NCBI GenBank assembly: GCA_038234785.1 | Contig: JBBQTC010000021.1 | Coordinates: 1 to 50,310 of the forward strand | Length of the DNA: 50,310 nucleotides | Source: UBA668 sp038234785 | GTDB lineage: Bacteria > Actinomycetota > Acidimicrobiia > Acidimicrobiales > Ilumatobacteraceae | Reading direction: 5' to 3' | Shown here: one piece after another, positions 1 through 9,504 of the stretch | Position numbering within the stretch: position 1 is the stretch's first letter | How the letters are laid out: each line of letters starts with the position of its first letter | Position numbers and translations under genes: made by a program | The notes under the pieces: model-generated | Seen by the model: the letters and a program-made list of their open reading frames with translations, nothing else | What the model was told of the DNA's origin: nothing | Databases searched by the model: none

Positions 1-72
1 GCGTACACGGGGCGGGCCGGCGACCGCAAAGGGGACCGTCCGCGACCCCGAGCCCACGACTGCCGCGACCGG

Positions 73-92
73 GCCCCCGCCGGTGGGGGGGC
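73..92. terminator. possible hairpin terminator
   Basis: GCCCCC and GGGGGC can pair around an 8-nt loop. A second inverted repeat, GTGATCC-GA-GGATCAC, follows at 116-131. Both lie just beyond the 3' end of the leftmost gene, which runs leftward. There is no T-tract, so termination is only a guess. Nothing else is seen in positions 1-149. Confidence 0.35.
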
Positions 93-149
93 ACTTCCTC
101 GTTGGGAGCGTCGCTGTGATCCGAGGATCACGGTGTGGTCAGGTGAGGT

Positions 150-944
150 TCAGACCGCAGCCGGAACCTTGTCCTCGGCGTGGTGATCCACGACCAGGAG
201 GACGTCATCGGCCTTCTTCGAGGTGAACGCATGGACGAAGCCGGCGATCGAGAGGACGAAGAGCACCAGGGCGGCGAGGTAGCAGACCCACGCAGCTTGG
301 CCGGCACGCTCGCCGAACACGCTGAACCCGTAGGTGGTGAGCAGCGAGCCACGAAGGAACTGGGCCCGCAGCAGGGTGTCGACCCGGAGGCTCTGCAGCT
401 TGTCGGCCTGTGCCTGCAGGGTGGCGATCTCCTCGTCGGAGGCGCCGGCATCCTTGGCGTCGGTCACGGCCTGCTTGGCGGCGGTGATCGGTGCGCTGAT
501 CGTCGAGTAGGTGTAGCTCACGCCGTCGACGGCCGTGCCATCAGGCAGCTTCAGCCCGGTACCGGTGACGATGCTCGACTCAAGTGCGTGCAGCCGGATG
601 AAGTCGTTGGCGTAGCACTCGGCCTGCTTACCGGTCAGCATCACCTGTCCGGCGTACTTGTTCAGGCACGGCGAGTTGGCCTCGGACGTGACGTTGTAGG
701 TGGCGGTGAACGCATCCACCGCGTCCTGGGTGCCGAGCGACTTGAGCAGTGTTGCCTGGAAGTCTTCCTCGCTGACCAGCGCTGGGGCCGGCTTGAAGGA
801 GATCTGCTGCTCTTGGAGCTGATCGTGCACGTAGGTCGTGGCGAAGTTCTTCTGGTTGGTGAGAATCAGACCTACGACCAGCAGTAGCAGGCTGAAGATG
901 ACGCCGCCGATACTGAAGGCGATGTCGAGTGTGCGACGCTTCAT
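150..944 (-). CDS. membrane protein of unknown function
   Basis: The protein has 264 residues. A transmembrane helix covers about residues 8-27, a soluble central region of about 170 residues contains a short helical stretch, and a second helix near residues 210-235 is followed by a charged tail. Both ends are therefore probably cytoplasmic and the middle extracytoplasmic. Two cysteines about 20 residues apart in the middle could form a disulfide. The start was chosen because AGGGAGGG lies about 10 nt upstream of this ATG; the frame stays open for 33 further codons upstream but has no comparable ribosome binding site there. I do not recognise the family. The gene is divergent from the FtsH-like gene. 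Confidence 0.8.
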   Translation of the reverse strand: MKRRTLDIAFSIGGVIFSLLLLVVGLILTNQKNFATTYVHDQLQEQQISFKPAPALVSEEDFQATLLKSLGTQDAVDAFTATYNVTSEANSPCLNKYAGQVMLTGKQAECYANDFIRLHALESSIVTGTGLKLPDGTAVDGVSYTYSTISAPITAAKQAVTDAKDAGASDEEIATLQAQADKLQSLRVDTLLRAQFLRGSLLTTYGFSVFGERAGQAAWVCYLAALVLFVLSIAGFVHAFTSKKADDVLLVVDHHAEDKVPAAV

Positions 945-1130
945 TTCTGGAAACCCTCCCTGCGATCTCTCATCGGGATCGATCGCACAGTCATGGTGCG
1001 TCGGACGCCGTCCGAGCCGCCAGAGCAGTAGGTCCCGCTTCACAAGGGGACTTTCGACGGCAGAAGTCCCATCAAGGAAGCGTCAACCGGTCCCGCCACC
1101 CGCGAACCGTTGACCACGCAGGGTGATCTG

Positions 1131-1160
1131 TTGACACTCTGCGTGAGAAGGAGCTAGTCT
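1131..1160 (+). promoter_or_regulatory. candidate promoter for the FtsH-like gene
   Basis: A perfect -35 hexamer TTGACA (1131-1136) is followed after 18 nt by TAGTCT (1155-1160) as a weak -10. Transcription would start just before the ribosome binding site AAGGGG at about 1180, which is 6 nt from the ATG. Confidence 0.5.
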
Positions 1161-1190
1161 GCGACGAACGCCGTTCTCGAAGGGGATCCC

Positions 1191-2930
1191 ATGGACATCG
1201 CACAATTGCAGCACGGCCACGTGGTGCGGGGGCAGCACGTGGACGCCAGCTCCAACCGCGAACAACAGCGGCGACGACGACTGTGGAAGCTCGTCGTGGT
1301 GCTGGGCATCCCCCTCATCTGGTTCTGGTGGCGCGACCTGAGCGGCAACCCCGTCAGCTTCGGCCTGCCGTCCATCATCCGCGACAGCCCAGAGCTCAGC
1401 CTGCTCGTGGTCCTCATGATGGTCATGGTCCTCATGATGCTCATTCCCTACGTCGGCGCAGGGCGCTCACCCCACACCGTGTTGCGTCCGGAGGATTCGA
1501 AGGTCCGACTCGACGACGTGGTCGGCGCGAGCACCACCAAGCGCGAGGCGATCGACACCCTCAACATCTTCCTCAACCACGAGACCTTCCTCAGTGAGAT
1601 GGGCGGCAGCGCTCGCCGTGGCCTGCTCTTCGAAGGCCCGCCCGGCACCGGCAAGACCTACCTCGCCAAGGCCCTGGCCGCGGAGGCAGGCGTGCCGTTC
1701 CTGTTCGTGTCGGCCAGCGAGTTCCAGTCGATGTTCTACGGCCAGACCAACCGCAAGGTCCGCACCTACTTCAAGGCCCTGCGCAAGGCGGCTCGCGCCG
1801 AAGGCGGCGCCATCGGGTTCATCGAAGAGTTCGACGCCATCGGCGGCGCCCGTTCCGGCATGGGCGTCAGCGGCAGCCGCGAGGGCGGCGCCGGCATCGT
1901 CAACGAGTTGCTGGTGCAGATGCAGAGCTTCGAGCTGCCCACCGGCTGGCAGAAGTTCAAGGGCTCCATCGTCGATCGCCTCAACCGCCTGCTCCCCCCG
2001 CAGTACACCATCTCCCGCGCCAAGCTGCAGACCGCCAACGTGCTGATCATCGCCGCGACCAACCGCGCCGCGGACCTCGATCCGGCGCTGATGCGCCCGG
2101 GTCGCTTCGACCGGACGATCCACTTCGACCTGCCGCCTCGCGCCGATCGCCTGGAGATCGCCGAGTACTACCTCGGCAAGAAGCGCCACGACCACACCCT
2201 CGGCGCGGCGTACGTCGCCGACCTCACCGCCGGATACACCCCGGTCCGCATCGAGAAGCTCCTCGACGAGGCGCTCGTCGTCGCCTTGCGTGACGGCCGC
2301 CAGGCGATGAACTACCACGACGTCCTCGCCGCCCAGCTCGTCACGGAGATCGGCTCGTCGCACGACGTCGGCTACCACCCCGACGAGCGCCGCCGCGTCG
2401 CCATCCACGAGTCCGGACACGCTCTGGTCGCCGCCCTCACCGGACGCGACGTGAAGTTGGCATCCATCCTGCGACGTTCAGGATCACTCGGCCTCGTGGC
2501 CCACGGTGAGATCGAGGAGCGATACCTCAAGACACCCACCGAGGCCACCGACCTCATCTCCGTCGCACTCGCCGGGCGGGCGGCGGAGATCCAAGAGTTC
2601 GGAGAGGCATCGAGCGGCATCGCCAGCGACCTCGCCGTCGCCACGGCCATCGCGGCCCAACTCGTCGGCATGCTCGGCGCCGGCGGCAGCCTGTTGAGCC
2701 TCGAAGCCGCTCAGCTCGCCGGTGCCGGCAACCTCGTCGCCAAGGTCTTCCACGACGAGCAGGCCCGGGCCAGAGCCGACGAGGTCATGAACCGGGCGGC
2801 CGACCGTGCCGCCTGCGCAGTGCTGGAGCATCGCCGTGCGCTGCTCGCCCTCGCCGACGCCCTGTGCGAGCACGACGAGCTCAGCGGCGACGACGTGCAC
2901 GCGATCGTTGCCGGAGCCATTGCCCCCTAG
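1191..2930 (+). CDS. FtsH-like membrane AAA+ zinc metalloprotease
   Basis: Expected role: ATP-driven extraction and degradation of membrane or cytosolic proteins. Two hydrophobic helices (about residues 32-47 and 68-88) precede an AAA domain with Walker A GPPGTGKT (149-156), a Walker B-like FIEEFD (210-215) and a second region of homology ending in MRPGRFDR (301-308). The peptidase part has the zinc motif HESGH (406-410), and D480 sits where FtsH has its third zinc ligand. At 579 residues it is shorter than housekeeping FtsH (about 640 or more), with a very short extracytoplasmic loop. Odd points: the first acidic residue of Walker B is Glu instead of Asp, and about 30 extra residues (255-283) sit before the second region of homology. 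It is probably a specialised paralogue rather than the main FtsH. It is followed closely by an MtfA-type peptidase gene. Confidence 0.9.
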   Translation: MDIAQLQHGHVVRGQHVDASSNREQQRRRRLWKLVVVLGIPLIWFWWRDLSGNPVSFGLPSIIRDSPELSLLVVLMMVMVLMMLIPYVGAGRSPHTVLRPEDSKVRLDDVVGASTTKREAIDTLNIFLNHETFLSEMGGSARRGLLFEGPPGTGKTYLAKALAAEAGVPFLFVSASEFQSMFYGQTNRKVRTYFKALRKAARAEGGAIGFIEEFDAIGGARSGMGVSGSREGGAGIVNELLVQMQSFELPTGWQKFKGSIVDRLNRLLPPQYTISRAKLQTANVLIIAATNRAADLDPALMRPGRFDRTIHFDLPPRADRLEIAEYYLGKKRHDHTLGAAYVADLTAGYTPVRIEKLLDEALVVALRDGRQAMNYHDVLAAQLVTEIGSSHDVGYHPDERRRVAIHESGHALVAALTGRDVKLASILRRSGSLGLVAHGEIEERYLKTPTEATDLISVALAGRAAEIQEFGEASSGIASDLAVATAIAAQLVGMLGAGGSLLSLEAAQLAGAGNLVAKVFHDEQARARADEVMNRAADRAACAVLEHRRALLALADALCEHDELSGDDVHAIVAGAIAP

Positions 2931-2939
2931 CCTCCACGT

Positions 2940-3698
2940 GTGGCGTTCCTCCGTCGACATCGCCAGCCAGAGCCCGGTCCCGAGACGATCGCGACACTGC
3001 TCAGCTACTGGCTCGCCCCGTGGGCACAGCTGTCGATCGACGAACGGGACCACCTGGTCGAGCTGACCACCCCGCTGGTGCACGAACTGCGCTGGGAGGC
3101 CGCCAACGGATTCGAGATCACCGACGACATGCGGGTCGCCATCGCCGGCCACGCCGCGTTCCTCGTGCTCGCGTTCGATGACGGTCTCGAGAGCTACCTC
3201 GACGTCACCTCCGTCATCGTGCATCCCTCGACCATCGTCAATCGCGGGGTTCGTCCGATCGGCAATGGGCTGTGGCTCGACGGGGACGACCCCGTGATCG
3301 GCGAAGCTCACCATCGTGGCCCGGTGCTCGTCTCGTGGGACGCGGCGGCCGCTCAGGCTCGCCACCCCGATCGGGGCGAGAGTGTCCTGCTCCACGAGTT
3401 CGCCCACCGGCTCGACATGCTCGACGGCATCAGTGACGGGACACCGCCGCTTCGCGACCCAGCCGCGCTCCTCGAGTGGGTGGCGGTGTGCACCCGCACG
3501 CTGCAGAAACTGCGAGCGTTCGACGAGCCGTCGGTGTTGCGTTCGTACGCGACCACCAACCCAGCCGAGTTCTTCGCCGTCGCCACCGAGGTGTTCTTCA
3601 CCCGGCCGCTGCCCCTGCGTGAGGAGAACCCTGCCCTGTACGGGGTCCTGCGCGACTACTTCGGTCAGGATCCGGCGACGCGCCGCCCACCCTCCTGA
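2940..3698 (+). CDS. mtfA: zinc-dependent peptidase, MtfA family (M90)
   Basis: The 252-residue protein matches the MtfA family in length (about 265 in E. coli) and has the metalloprotease motif HEFAH (152-156) followed by RLDMLDG, plus the family-like stretch DPAEFFA-type NPAEFFAVATEVFF near residue 205. E. coli MtfA is a cytosolic aminopeptidase linked to Mlc; no Mlc partner is visible here. The GTG start lies 9 nt after the stop of the FtsH-like gene with no clear Shine-Dalgarno, so translational coupling is likely. Two metalloproteases in one operon suggest joint protein quality control, which is inference. Confidence 0.85.
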   Translation: MAFLRRHRQPEPGPETIATLLSYWLAPWAQLSIDERDHLVELTTPLVHELRWEAANGFEITDDMRVAIAGHAAFLVLAFDDGLESYLDVTSVIVHPSTIVNRGVRPIGNGLWLDGDDPVIGEAHHRGPVLVSWDAAAAQARHPDRGESVLLHEFAHRLDMLDGISDGTPPLRDPAALLEWVAVCTRTLQKLRAFDEPSVLRSYATTNPAEFFAVATEVFFTRPLPLREENPALYGVLRDYFGQDPATRRPPS

Positions 3699-3789
3699 CC
3701 GGTCCCGCCCGGAGAACGACTCGACCCGGGCCAGCAACGCGGGTGGCCCGGGGCGAGTGCGGTGTGCTGAGTTGCGTCGAAGCGACGGA

Positions 3790-4671
<882 letters not shown>

Positions 4672-4676
4672 AACGG

Positions 4677-5282
4677 TCAGATCGTTCCGGAAGTCGTGGG
4701 AATTACAGGTCGGGCAACATTTTCGGTGAGTTCGTGGGCGAGGCGACGCAGGGCCCGGTGCTGGGTGACACGAACCCAGTTGGCGGTGCGATCCATCACC
4801 TCGGCAACGTGGGCGACGTCGAGTTCGGCGACGACCCGGAGCAACAGCACTTCCGCCTGGTCCTCGGGCAGCATCGCCTTGATCAGGTCGACCGCCTCCT
4901 GTGCGGACAGGTCGGCCAGCACCATCGCCTCGGGATCGTCCGACTCGGGCAACTGCTCGAAGAACTCCGAATCGACAGGCTCCGTCGCGCGTCGCGCGGC
5001 CGAGCGCCGCAGATCGCTGAGGCGGCGGCGGGCGATCGTGAAGACCCAGGCCCGAAACCCGGGGAGGTCTCCGACGAACGAACGGATCCCACCGGCGACG
5101 GCCAGCCACGCCTCGCCGGCGATGTCGTCAGCGGCGCGAGGCTCGGTGCTGCGGAGAAAACGCAGCAGACGCGGCTGGAGGTCGACGAACAGTCGCTCCG
5201 CAGCCCACGTCTCGCCCGCCTGGGCGCCTGCCAGTACGGCGTCGAACGACGATTCGTCGAGCGGCGCAACGGTGGGCTTCAC
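4677..5282 (-). CDS. ECF-type RNA polymerase sigma factor
   Basis: The 201-residue protein has sigma-70 region 2 (about residues 22-90, including DIAGEAWLAV and FRAWVFTIARRRLSDLRR) and region 4 (about 130-185, including LPEDQAEVLLLRVV and a helix-turn-helix around AEVMDRTANWVRVTQHRALRRL). This is the usual two-domain layout of ECF sigma factors. The GTG start avoids overlap with the divergent GNAT gene; a longer form starting at 5378 would overlap it. The gene is followed by a membrane-anchored protein that probably controls it, so the pair should respond to an envelope signal. Target promoters cannot be named. Confidence 0.9.
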   Translation of the reverse strand: MKPTVAPLDESSFDAVLAGAQAGETWAAERLFVDLQPRLLRFLRSTEPRAADDIAGEAWLAVAGGIRSFVGDLPGFRAWVFTIARRRLSDLRRSAARRATEPVDSEFFEQLPESDDPEAMVLADLSAQEAVDLIKAMLPEDQAEVLLLRVVAELDVAHVAEVMDRTANWVRVTQHRALRRLAHELTENVARPVIPTTSGTI

Positions 5283-5367
5283 GCTTGCAGTATCGACGAA
5301 TGCGATCCGGGCATGAGTCAGCAAATGACCAAGATCGATCCCGGACTCGTCAAGTACGGTGCGTCCG

Positions 5368-6327
5368 ATGACCGCCATCGCGCTCCGTCCGATCGCTCGC
5401 GAGGACCTCGCCGCCATCTGTGACCTGCACCAACGCGCACAGCGCGACGACGGCGTGCCACAGGTGATGCAGCTCGCCGAGCTCGAGGAGGAGCTCGACG
5501 ACGAACGGGTGGTGTTGGCGACCGACACCAGAGTCGCGCTCGTCGGCGGACAGCCTGCCGGTTACGCGTACACCTACCACCTCCCGAGCGAGGAGCGCGA
5601 AGAGCGCTGCTACGTGTTCGGCACGGTCGACCCGCCACTTCGCCGGCTCGGCGTCGGCACCGCCCTCATGAGCTGGGCGCTCCCCCGCGCCGAGCAACAG
5701 CTCCGATCGACGGGTCGCAGTCTCCCCCGCTACATCCGCACCGATGCGTACGACTTCATCGTCGGCGCCCATCAGCTGTACGAGTCCATGGGCATGCGGC
5801 CGGTGCGCTACGGCGAGGAGCTGCTCCGGAACCTCGAGGCACTTCCGCCGATCCCGGACACATCGCAGGTCGCGATCGTGCCCTGGCCGGACGGACGCGA
5901 CGAGGAGATCCGCCAGGCGAAGAACGCAGCATTCGCGGACCACTGGGGCTCCACGCCGACGTCGGTGCACGGGTGGGAGCAGGCAGTGCACGGGTACGGC
6001 GGCCGACGTGACCTGTCGTTCATCGCCGTCGATCCCGCTGGACGGGTGGTCGCCCACTGCCTCAACAAACGGTTCCCCACCGATGACGACCTCCTCGGAC
6101 GGAAGGACGGGTGGATCGACAACCTGGGCACGCTGCGCGAGTGGCGCGGACGCGGCATCGCCTCGGCGCTGATCGCGCACACGCTGCATGTGTTCGCCGC
6201 GGAAGGACTCACCCACGCCTCGATCGGGGTGGACAGCCAGAACCCGACCGGCGCCGCCCAGCTCTACCGCTCACTCGGCTTCGAGCCGGTCAACCGTTCG
6301 ATCACGCATGAAACCGAGGTTCGCTGA
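5368..6327 (+). CDS. tandem GNAT acetyltransferase (mycothiol-synthase-like)
   Basis: The 319-residue protein contains two GNAT folds. The first (about 1-150) has an acetyl-CoA loop around LRRLGVGTALM, and the second (about 170-315) has WRGRGIASALI followed by the conserved tail NPTGAAQLYRSLGF. Two-domain GNATs of this length include mycothiol synthase MshD, but close relatives act on other amines, so the substrate is open. The ATG was chosen; an in-frame GTG lies 9 nt upstream. The gene is divergent from the ECF sigma gene and only 18 nt from the aldehyde dehydrogenase gene, with which it may be cotranscribed. Confidence 0.85.
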   Translation: MTAIALRPIAREDLAAICDLHQRAQRDDGVPQVMQLAELEEELDDERVVLATDTRVALVGGQPAGYAYTYHLPSEEREERCYVFGTVDPPLRRLGVGTALMSWALPRAEQQLRSTGRSLPRYIRTDAYDFIVGAHQLYESMGMRPVRYGEELLRNLEALPPIPDTSQVAIVPWPDGRDEEIRQAKNAAFADHWGSTPTSVHGWEQAVHGYGGRRDLSFIAVDPAGRVVAHCLNKRFPTDDDLLGRKDGWIDNLGTLREWRGRGIASALIAHTLHVFAAEGLTHASIGVDSQNPTGAAQLYRSLGFEPVNRSITHETEVR

Positions 6328-6345
6328 CGGTCCTATCGTGGTGCC

Positions 6346-7803
6346 ATGGAGTTCATCACGACACCGCTCGACGACATCGCCCCGAAGGTGGCCGCAGCCC
6401 GCGCCACGTTCGACGCCGGCACCACCAAGCCGTATTCATGGCGCGTGGCCACGCTCACCCAACTCCGCGACCTGCTGACCTCGCGCGAGGAGCGCCTGCT
6501 CGACGCCCTCGCCGCCGACTTCGGCAAGCCGCGCCCCGAGGCCTGGTTCACCGAGATCGGATTCACCATCGGTGACATCAACCACACGCTGGCCAACCTC
6601 CCGCTGTGGATGAAGCCCGACAAGGTGGCGACGCCGGTCGCGTTCAAGCCCGGGAGCTCGTACATCGTCGCCGAGCCCGTCGGCGTCACCTGCGTGATCG
6701 CGCCGTGGAACTATCCGGTCCAATTGCTGCTGGTCCCGATGATTGCGGCCATTGCGGCCGGCAACGCCGTGGTCGGCAAGCCGAGCGAGCTCGCACCGGC
6801 GACCGCTGCCGAGCTCGTGTCGCTCATCGACTCGCTGCAGGAGCCGGCGGTCACCGTCGTCCAAGGTGGCGTGGCCGAGACCACCGAGCTCCTCGCCCAG
6901 CGGTTCGACCACATCCTCTACACCGGCAACAGCAAGGTGGCCCGCATCGTCATGCGCGCCGCTGCCGAGCACCTCACCCCGGTCACGCTCGAACTGGGCG
7001 GCAAGAGCCCCGCGATCGTCAGCCGCAACGCGAACGTGGAGGTGGCCGCCCGTCGTATCGCCTGGGGCAAGTTCGTCAATGCCGGCCAGACCTGCATCGC
7101 CCCCGACTACGTGTTGGTGGAACGACCGGTGCACGACCAATTGGTCGCCGCAATCGGTCGCCACATCGAGTCGTTCTACGGCGCGGATCCGCAGGCGAGC
7201 AGCGACTACACGCGCATCGTCAACGCGCCGCACTTCCACCGTCTCGAGAAGTTGCTGCACAGCGGCACCGTTGCGTACGGAGGCACGGCCGACGCGGACA
7301 CGCGCTACATCGCGCCCACCGTGCTCACCGGCATCACTCGCGACGACCCGGCGATGGGTGAGGAGATCTTCGGACCGATCCTTCCCGTGATCGCGGTCGA
7401 CTCGATCGACGACGCGATCACGTTCGTGAACGACGGATCAGCGCACGGCGACAAGCCCCTCGCGCTCTACACCTTCAGTGAGAGCGACGACGAGAACGAC
7501 CACGTGCTGGCGAGCGCCACCAGCGGCGGCGCCTGCGTGAACGGCACGCTGATGCACATCAGCAACCCCAACCTGCCCTTCGGCGGCGTCGGCGAGAGCG
7601 GCATGGGCGCCTACCACGGCAAGTTCGGCTTCGACACGTTCAGTCACCACCGCGCCATCCACACCCGCTCCACCAAGCTCGACCCGTCGCTGATGTACCC
7701 GCCCTACACGGCGAAGAAGGAGAAGCTGCTGCGCAAAGGCATGTTGATGGCGGATCCTCGCGACCTCATCGCCAAGACCCGCGGGCTGTTCCACAAGCCC
7801 TAG
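6346..7803 (+). CDS. NAD(P)-dependent aldehyde dehydrogenase
   Basis: The protein has 485 residues, the normal family length. It carries the catalytic cysteine in NAGQTC (C250), the general-base glutamate in LELGG (E216), the IAPWNYP segment (118-124) and the GKPSELAP cofactor loop (144-151). Arrangement and length fit the class 3 (fatty or aromatic aldehyde) branch, with a C-terminal basic segment as in medium- and long-chain aldehyde dehydrogenases. The reaction is oxidation of an aldehyde to the acid. Substrate range cannot be read from sequence. The final residues are hydrophilic, so a membrane anchor is unlikely. Confidence 0.92.
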   Translation: MEFITTPLDDIAPKVAAARATFDAGTTKPYSWRVATLTQLRDLLTSREERLLDALAADFGKPRPEAWFTEIGFTIGDINHTLANLPLWMKPDKVATPVAFKPGSSYIVAEPVGVTCVIAPWNYPVQLLLVPMIAAIAAGNAVVGKPSELAPATAAELVSLIDSLQEPAVTVVQGGVAETTELLAQRFDHILYTGNSKVARIVMRAAAEHLTPVTLELGGKSPAIVSRNANVEVAARRIAWGKFVNAGQTCIAPDYVLVERPVHDQLVAAIGRHIESFYGADPQASSDYTRIVNAPHFHRLEKLLHSGTVAYGGTADADTRYIAPTVLTGITRDDPAMGEEIFGPILPVIAVDSIDDAITFVNDGSAHGDKPLALYTFSESDDENDHVLASATSGGACVNGTLMHISNPNLPFGGVGESGMGAYHGKFGFDTFSHHRAIHTRSTKLDPSLMYPPYTAKKEKLLRKGMLMADPRDLIAKTRGLFHKP

Positions 7804-7824
7804 AGAGACGGGGCCGGCGCCCGA

Positions 7825-8403
7825 TCAGAGCGCCAGGATTCCGAGCACGTGCTTGGCCAACTGGTCGATCCCGGTGCCTTTCGAGGCGCTGACCCACATC
7901 ACGTCACCAGGATCGAGTTCTGCGCCGCGAGCCAGGTCCTTCTTCCGGGTCGCCAACTTGCTGGGCTTCACCTTGTCGAGCTTGGTCGCCACCACCGTGT
8001 GAGGGACGTCGCTCGCGCTCAGCCAGTCCAGCATCTGCACGTCGAGCTTGGTCGGGCCGATCTCACCGTCGACGAGGACGAACACGAGTTGCAGTGGCTC
8101 GCGCTCGATGAGGTAGTCCTCGATCATCCGCTGCCATCCGGCCTTCTCCTTGCCCGGCACTCGTGCGTAGCCGTAGCCGGGAAGGTCGACGATCGTGGCG
8201 CCGGTGGGCAGCACGAAGAGGTTCAGCAACTGCGTGCGCCCGGGGGTGTTCGACACCTTGGCCAGCTGACGCTGGTTGGCGAGGGCGTTGATGAGCGACG
8301 ACTTGCCGACGTTGCTGCGCCCGACGAAGGCGACCTCACTCGGAGAGTCGGGCAGGTCGACGTACCGCTTGGCCGAGGTCACGAACTTCAGCTGCAGCGG
8401 CAT
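7825..8403 (-). CDS. engB: ribosome-assembly GTPase EngB (YihA/YsxC)
   Basis: A small TRAFAC GTPase needed for maturation of the large ribosomal subunit. All motifs are present: G1 GRSNVGKS (28-35), G2 Thr within NTPGRTQ, G3 DLPG (73-76) followed by YGYARV, G4 TKLD (140-143) and G5 SAS (172-174). At 192 residues it has standard length. The ATG begins only 4 nt after the stop of the preceding lipoprotein gene on the same strand, so the two are probably cotranscribed and translationally coupled. It ends convergently with the aldehyde dehydrogenase gene. Confidence 0.95.
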   Translation of the reverse strand: MPLQLKFVTSAKRYVDLPDSPSEVAFVGRSNVGKSSLINALANQRQLAKVSNTPGRTQLLNLFVLPTGATIVDLPGYGYARVPGKEKAGWQRMIEDYLIEREPLQLVFVLVDGEIGPTKLDVQMLDWLSASDVPHTVVATKLDKVKPSKLATRKKDLARGAELDPGDVMWVSASKGTGIDQLAKHVLGILAL

Positions 8404-8407
8404 CGCG

Positions 8408-9424
8408 TCATCCCGCCAGCGCAGCCAGGAACGCGCCGACGCCGGCGTCGAGCCCGGCCTGATCTGCGCCGACGGCCCACAGCACGACGCCCGCGGCAGT
8501 GGGATCGTTGGAACCGAAGAAGAACGTGCCGTTCCCGTCGGAGTATCCGACTCCGCTCACCAGCCCGTAGGCCGCCGGTGAGGTGACCGCCGGGCCGACG
8601 ACCACCGGCACGAGTTCGTCCATGACACCGGCGGGCAGCGTTGCCTCGGGAAGGAACACGAAGACGCGAGCGATGACCGTGCCAGCGGAATCGATCACCT
8701 CGGTGCCGGCGACCTGCCCGGCTTGCGCCGCGCTACCGGCGACCGAGTCGAGCACGAGGATGAACGTCTGGATGATCGCGTCGTCGGTCGGTGCGAACGT
8801 GTACCCGTCGGTGGGCGGGAGCTCGCCGGCGAGGGCGAGGACGGTCTTGTTCGAGGCGTTGCTCACGGTGGGCGGCGGCGCGATCGAAGGATCGGTGACC
8901 GGCGGATCGGTGGCCGGTGGATCCGTGGCGGGCGGGTCCGTCACGGGCGGCCCTGCGACGTCGAAAGCGAACATCGGATCGAACGAGCAGCGACGCGCCC
9001 CCAGGCTGCCGCCCAGATCGTTGGCCTCGCCGAAGGTCGTGTTGAACGCCGTGACCTGCCCGGACGCCGTGTCCTGATCGCCGGCAGCTGCGGACTTCGC
9101 GATCTTGTCGAGCTGGGTGATCTCGTCGTCGAAGTGGCCGAGCAGGTCCTTGGCGTCGGCGACGACCGAGCCGTTGGCGGGCACCTTCAGTTGCTTGAGG
9201 TCGGACAGGGCCGACTCGAATGCCTTCGACGCGTCGCTCGCATAGGTGGCCATCTCGTCGAGCGACGACGGAGAGCCCAGGTCGCCGAGGTCACGATCGA
9301 GGGTACGGCAGACATCGTCGATGCCGTTCACGAACGCGTCGGCCGTCACCACGCCGCTGCCGCCACCGCAACCCGCACCGACCAAGAGAAGTGCAACGAC
9401 CAACACACCCACCCGACGACTCAT
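8408..9424 (-). CDS. secreted lipoprotein of unknown function
   Basis: The 338-residue product begins with a lipoprotein signal (MSRR, hydrophobic core, lipobox VGAGC with lipidated Cys at about residue 19). A helical domain of about 120 residues follows, then a proline/threonine linker with repeated DPPATDP/DPPVTDP units, then a second globular domain of about 150 residues rich in Val, Gly and Ala. The longer frame upstream lacks a signal peptide, so the internal ATG was chosen. I do not recognise either domain. It precedes engB with a 4-nt gap, a link that looks positional rather than functional. Confidence 0.8.
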   Translation of the reverse strand: MSRRVGVLVVALLLVGAGCGGGSGVVTADAFVNGIDDVCRTLDRDLGDLGSPSSLDEMATYASDASKAFESALSDLKQLKVPANGSVVADAKDLLGHFDDEITQLDKIAKSAAAGDQDTASGQVTAFNTTFGEANDLGGSLGARRCSFDPMFAFDVAGPPVTDPPATDPPATDPPVTDPSIAPPPTVSNASNKTVLALAGELPPTDGYTFAPTDDAIIQTFILVLDSVAGSAAQAGQVAGTEVIDSAGTVIARVFVFLPEATLPAGVMDELVPVVVGPAVTSPAAYGLVSGVGYSDGNGTFFFGSNDPTAAGVVLWAVGADQAGLDAGVGAFLAALAG

Positions 9425-9504
9425 TGCCCCGCTCCGTTCCGCACGTCCGATCTCGCCCCACCGTAGACGTTCCACAGCGGATCCCACCGTTACAGTCGGA
9501 GCCA

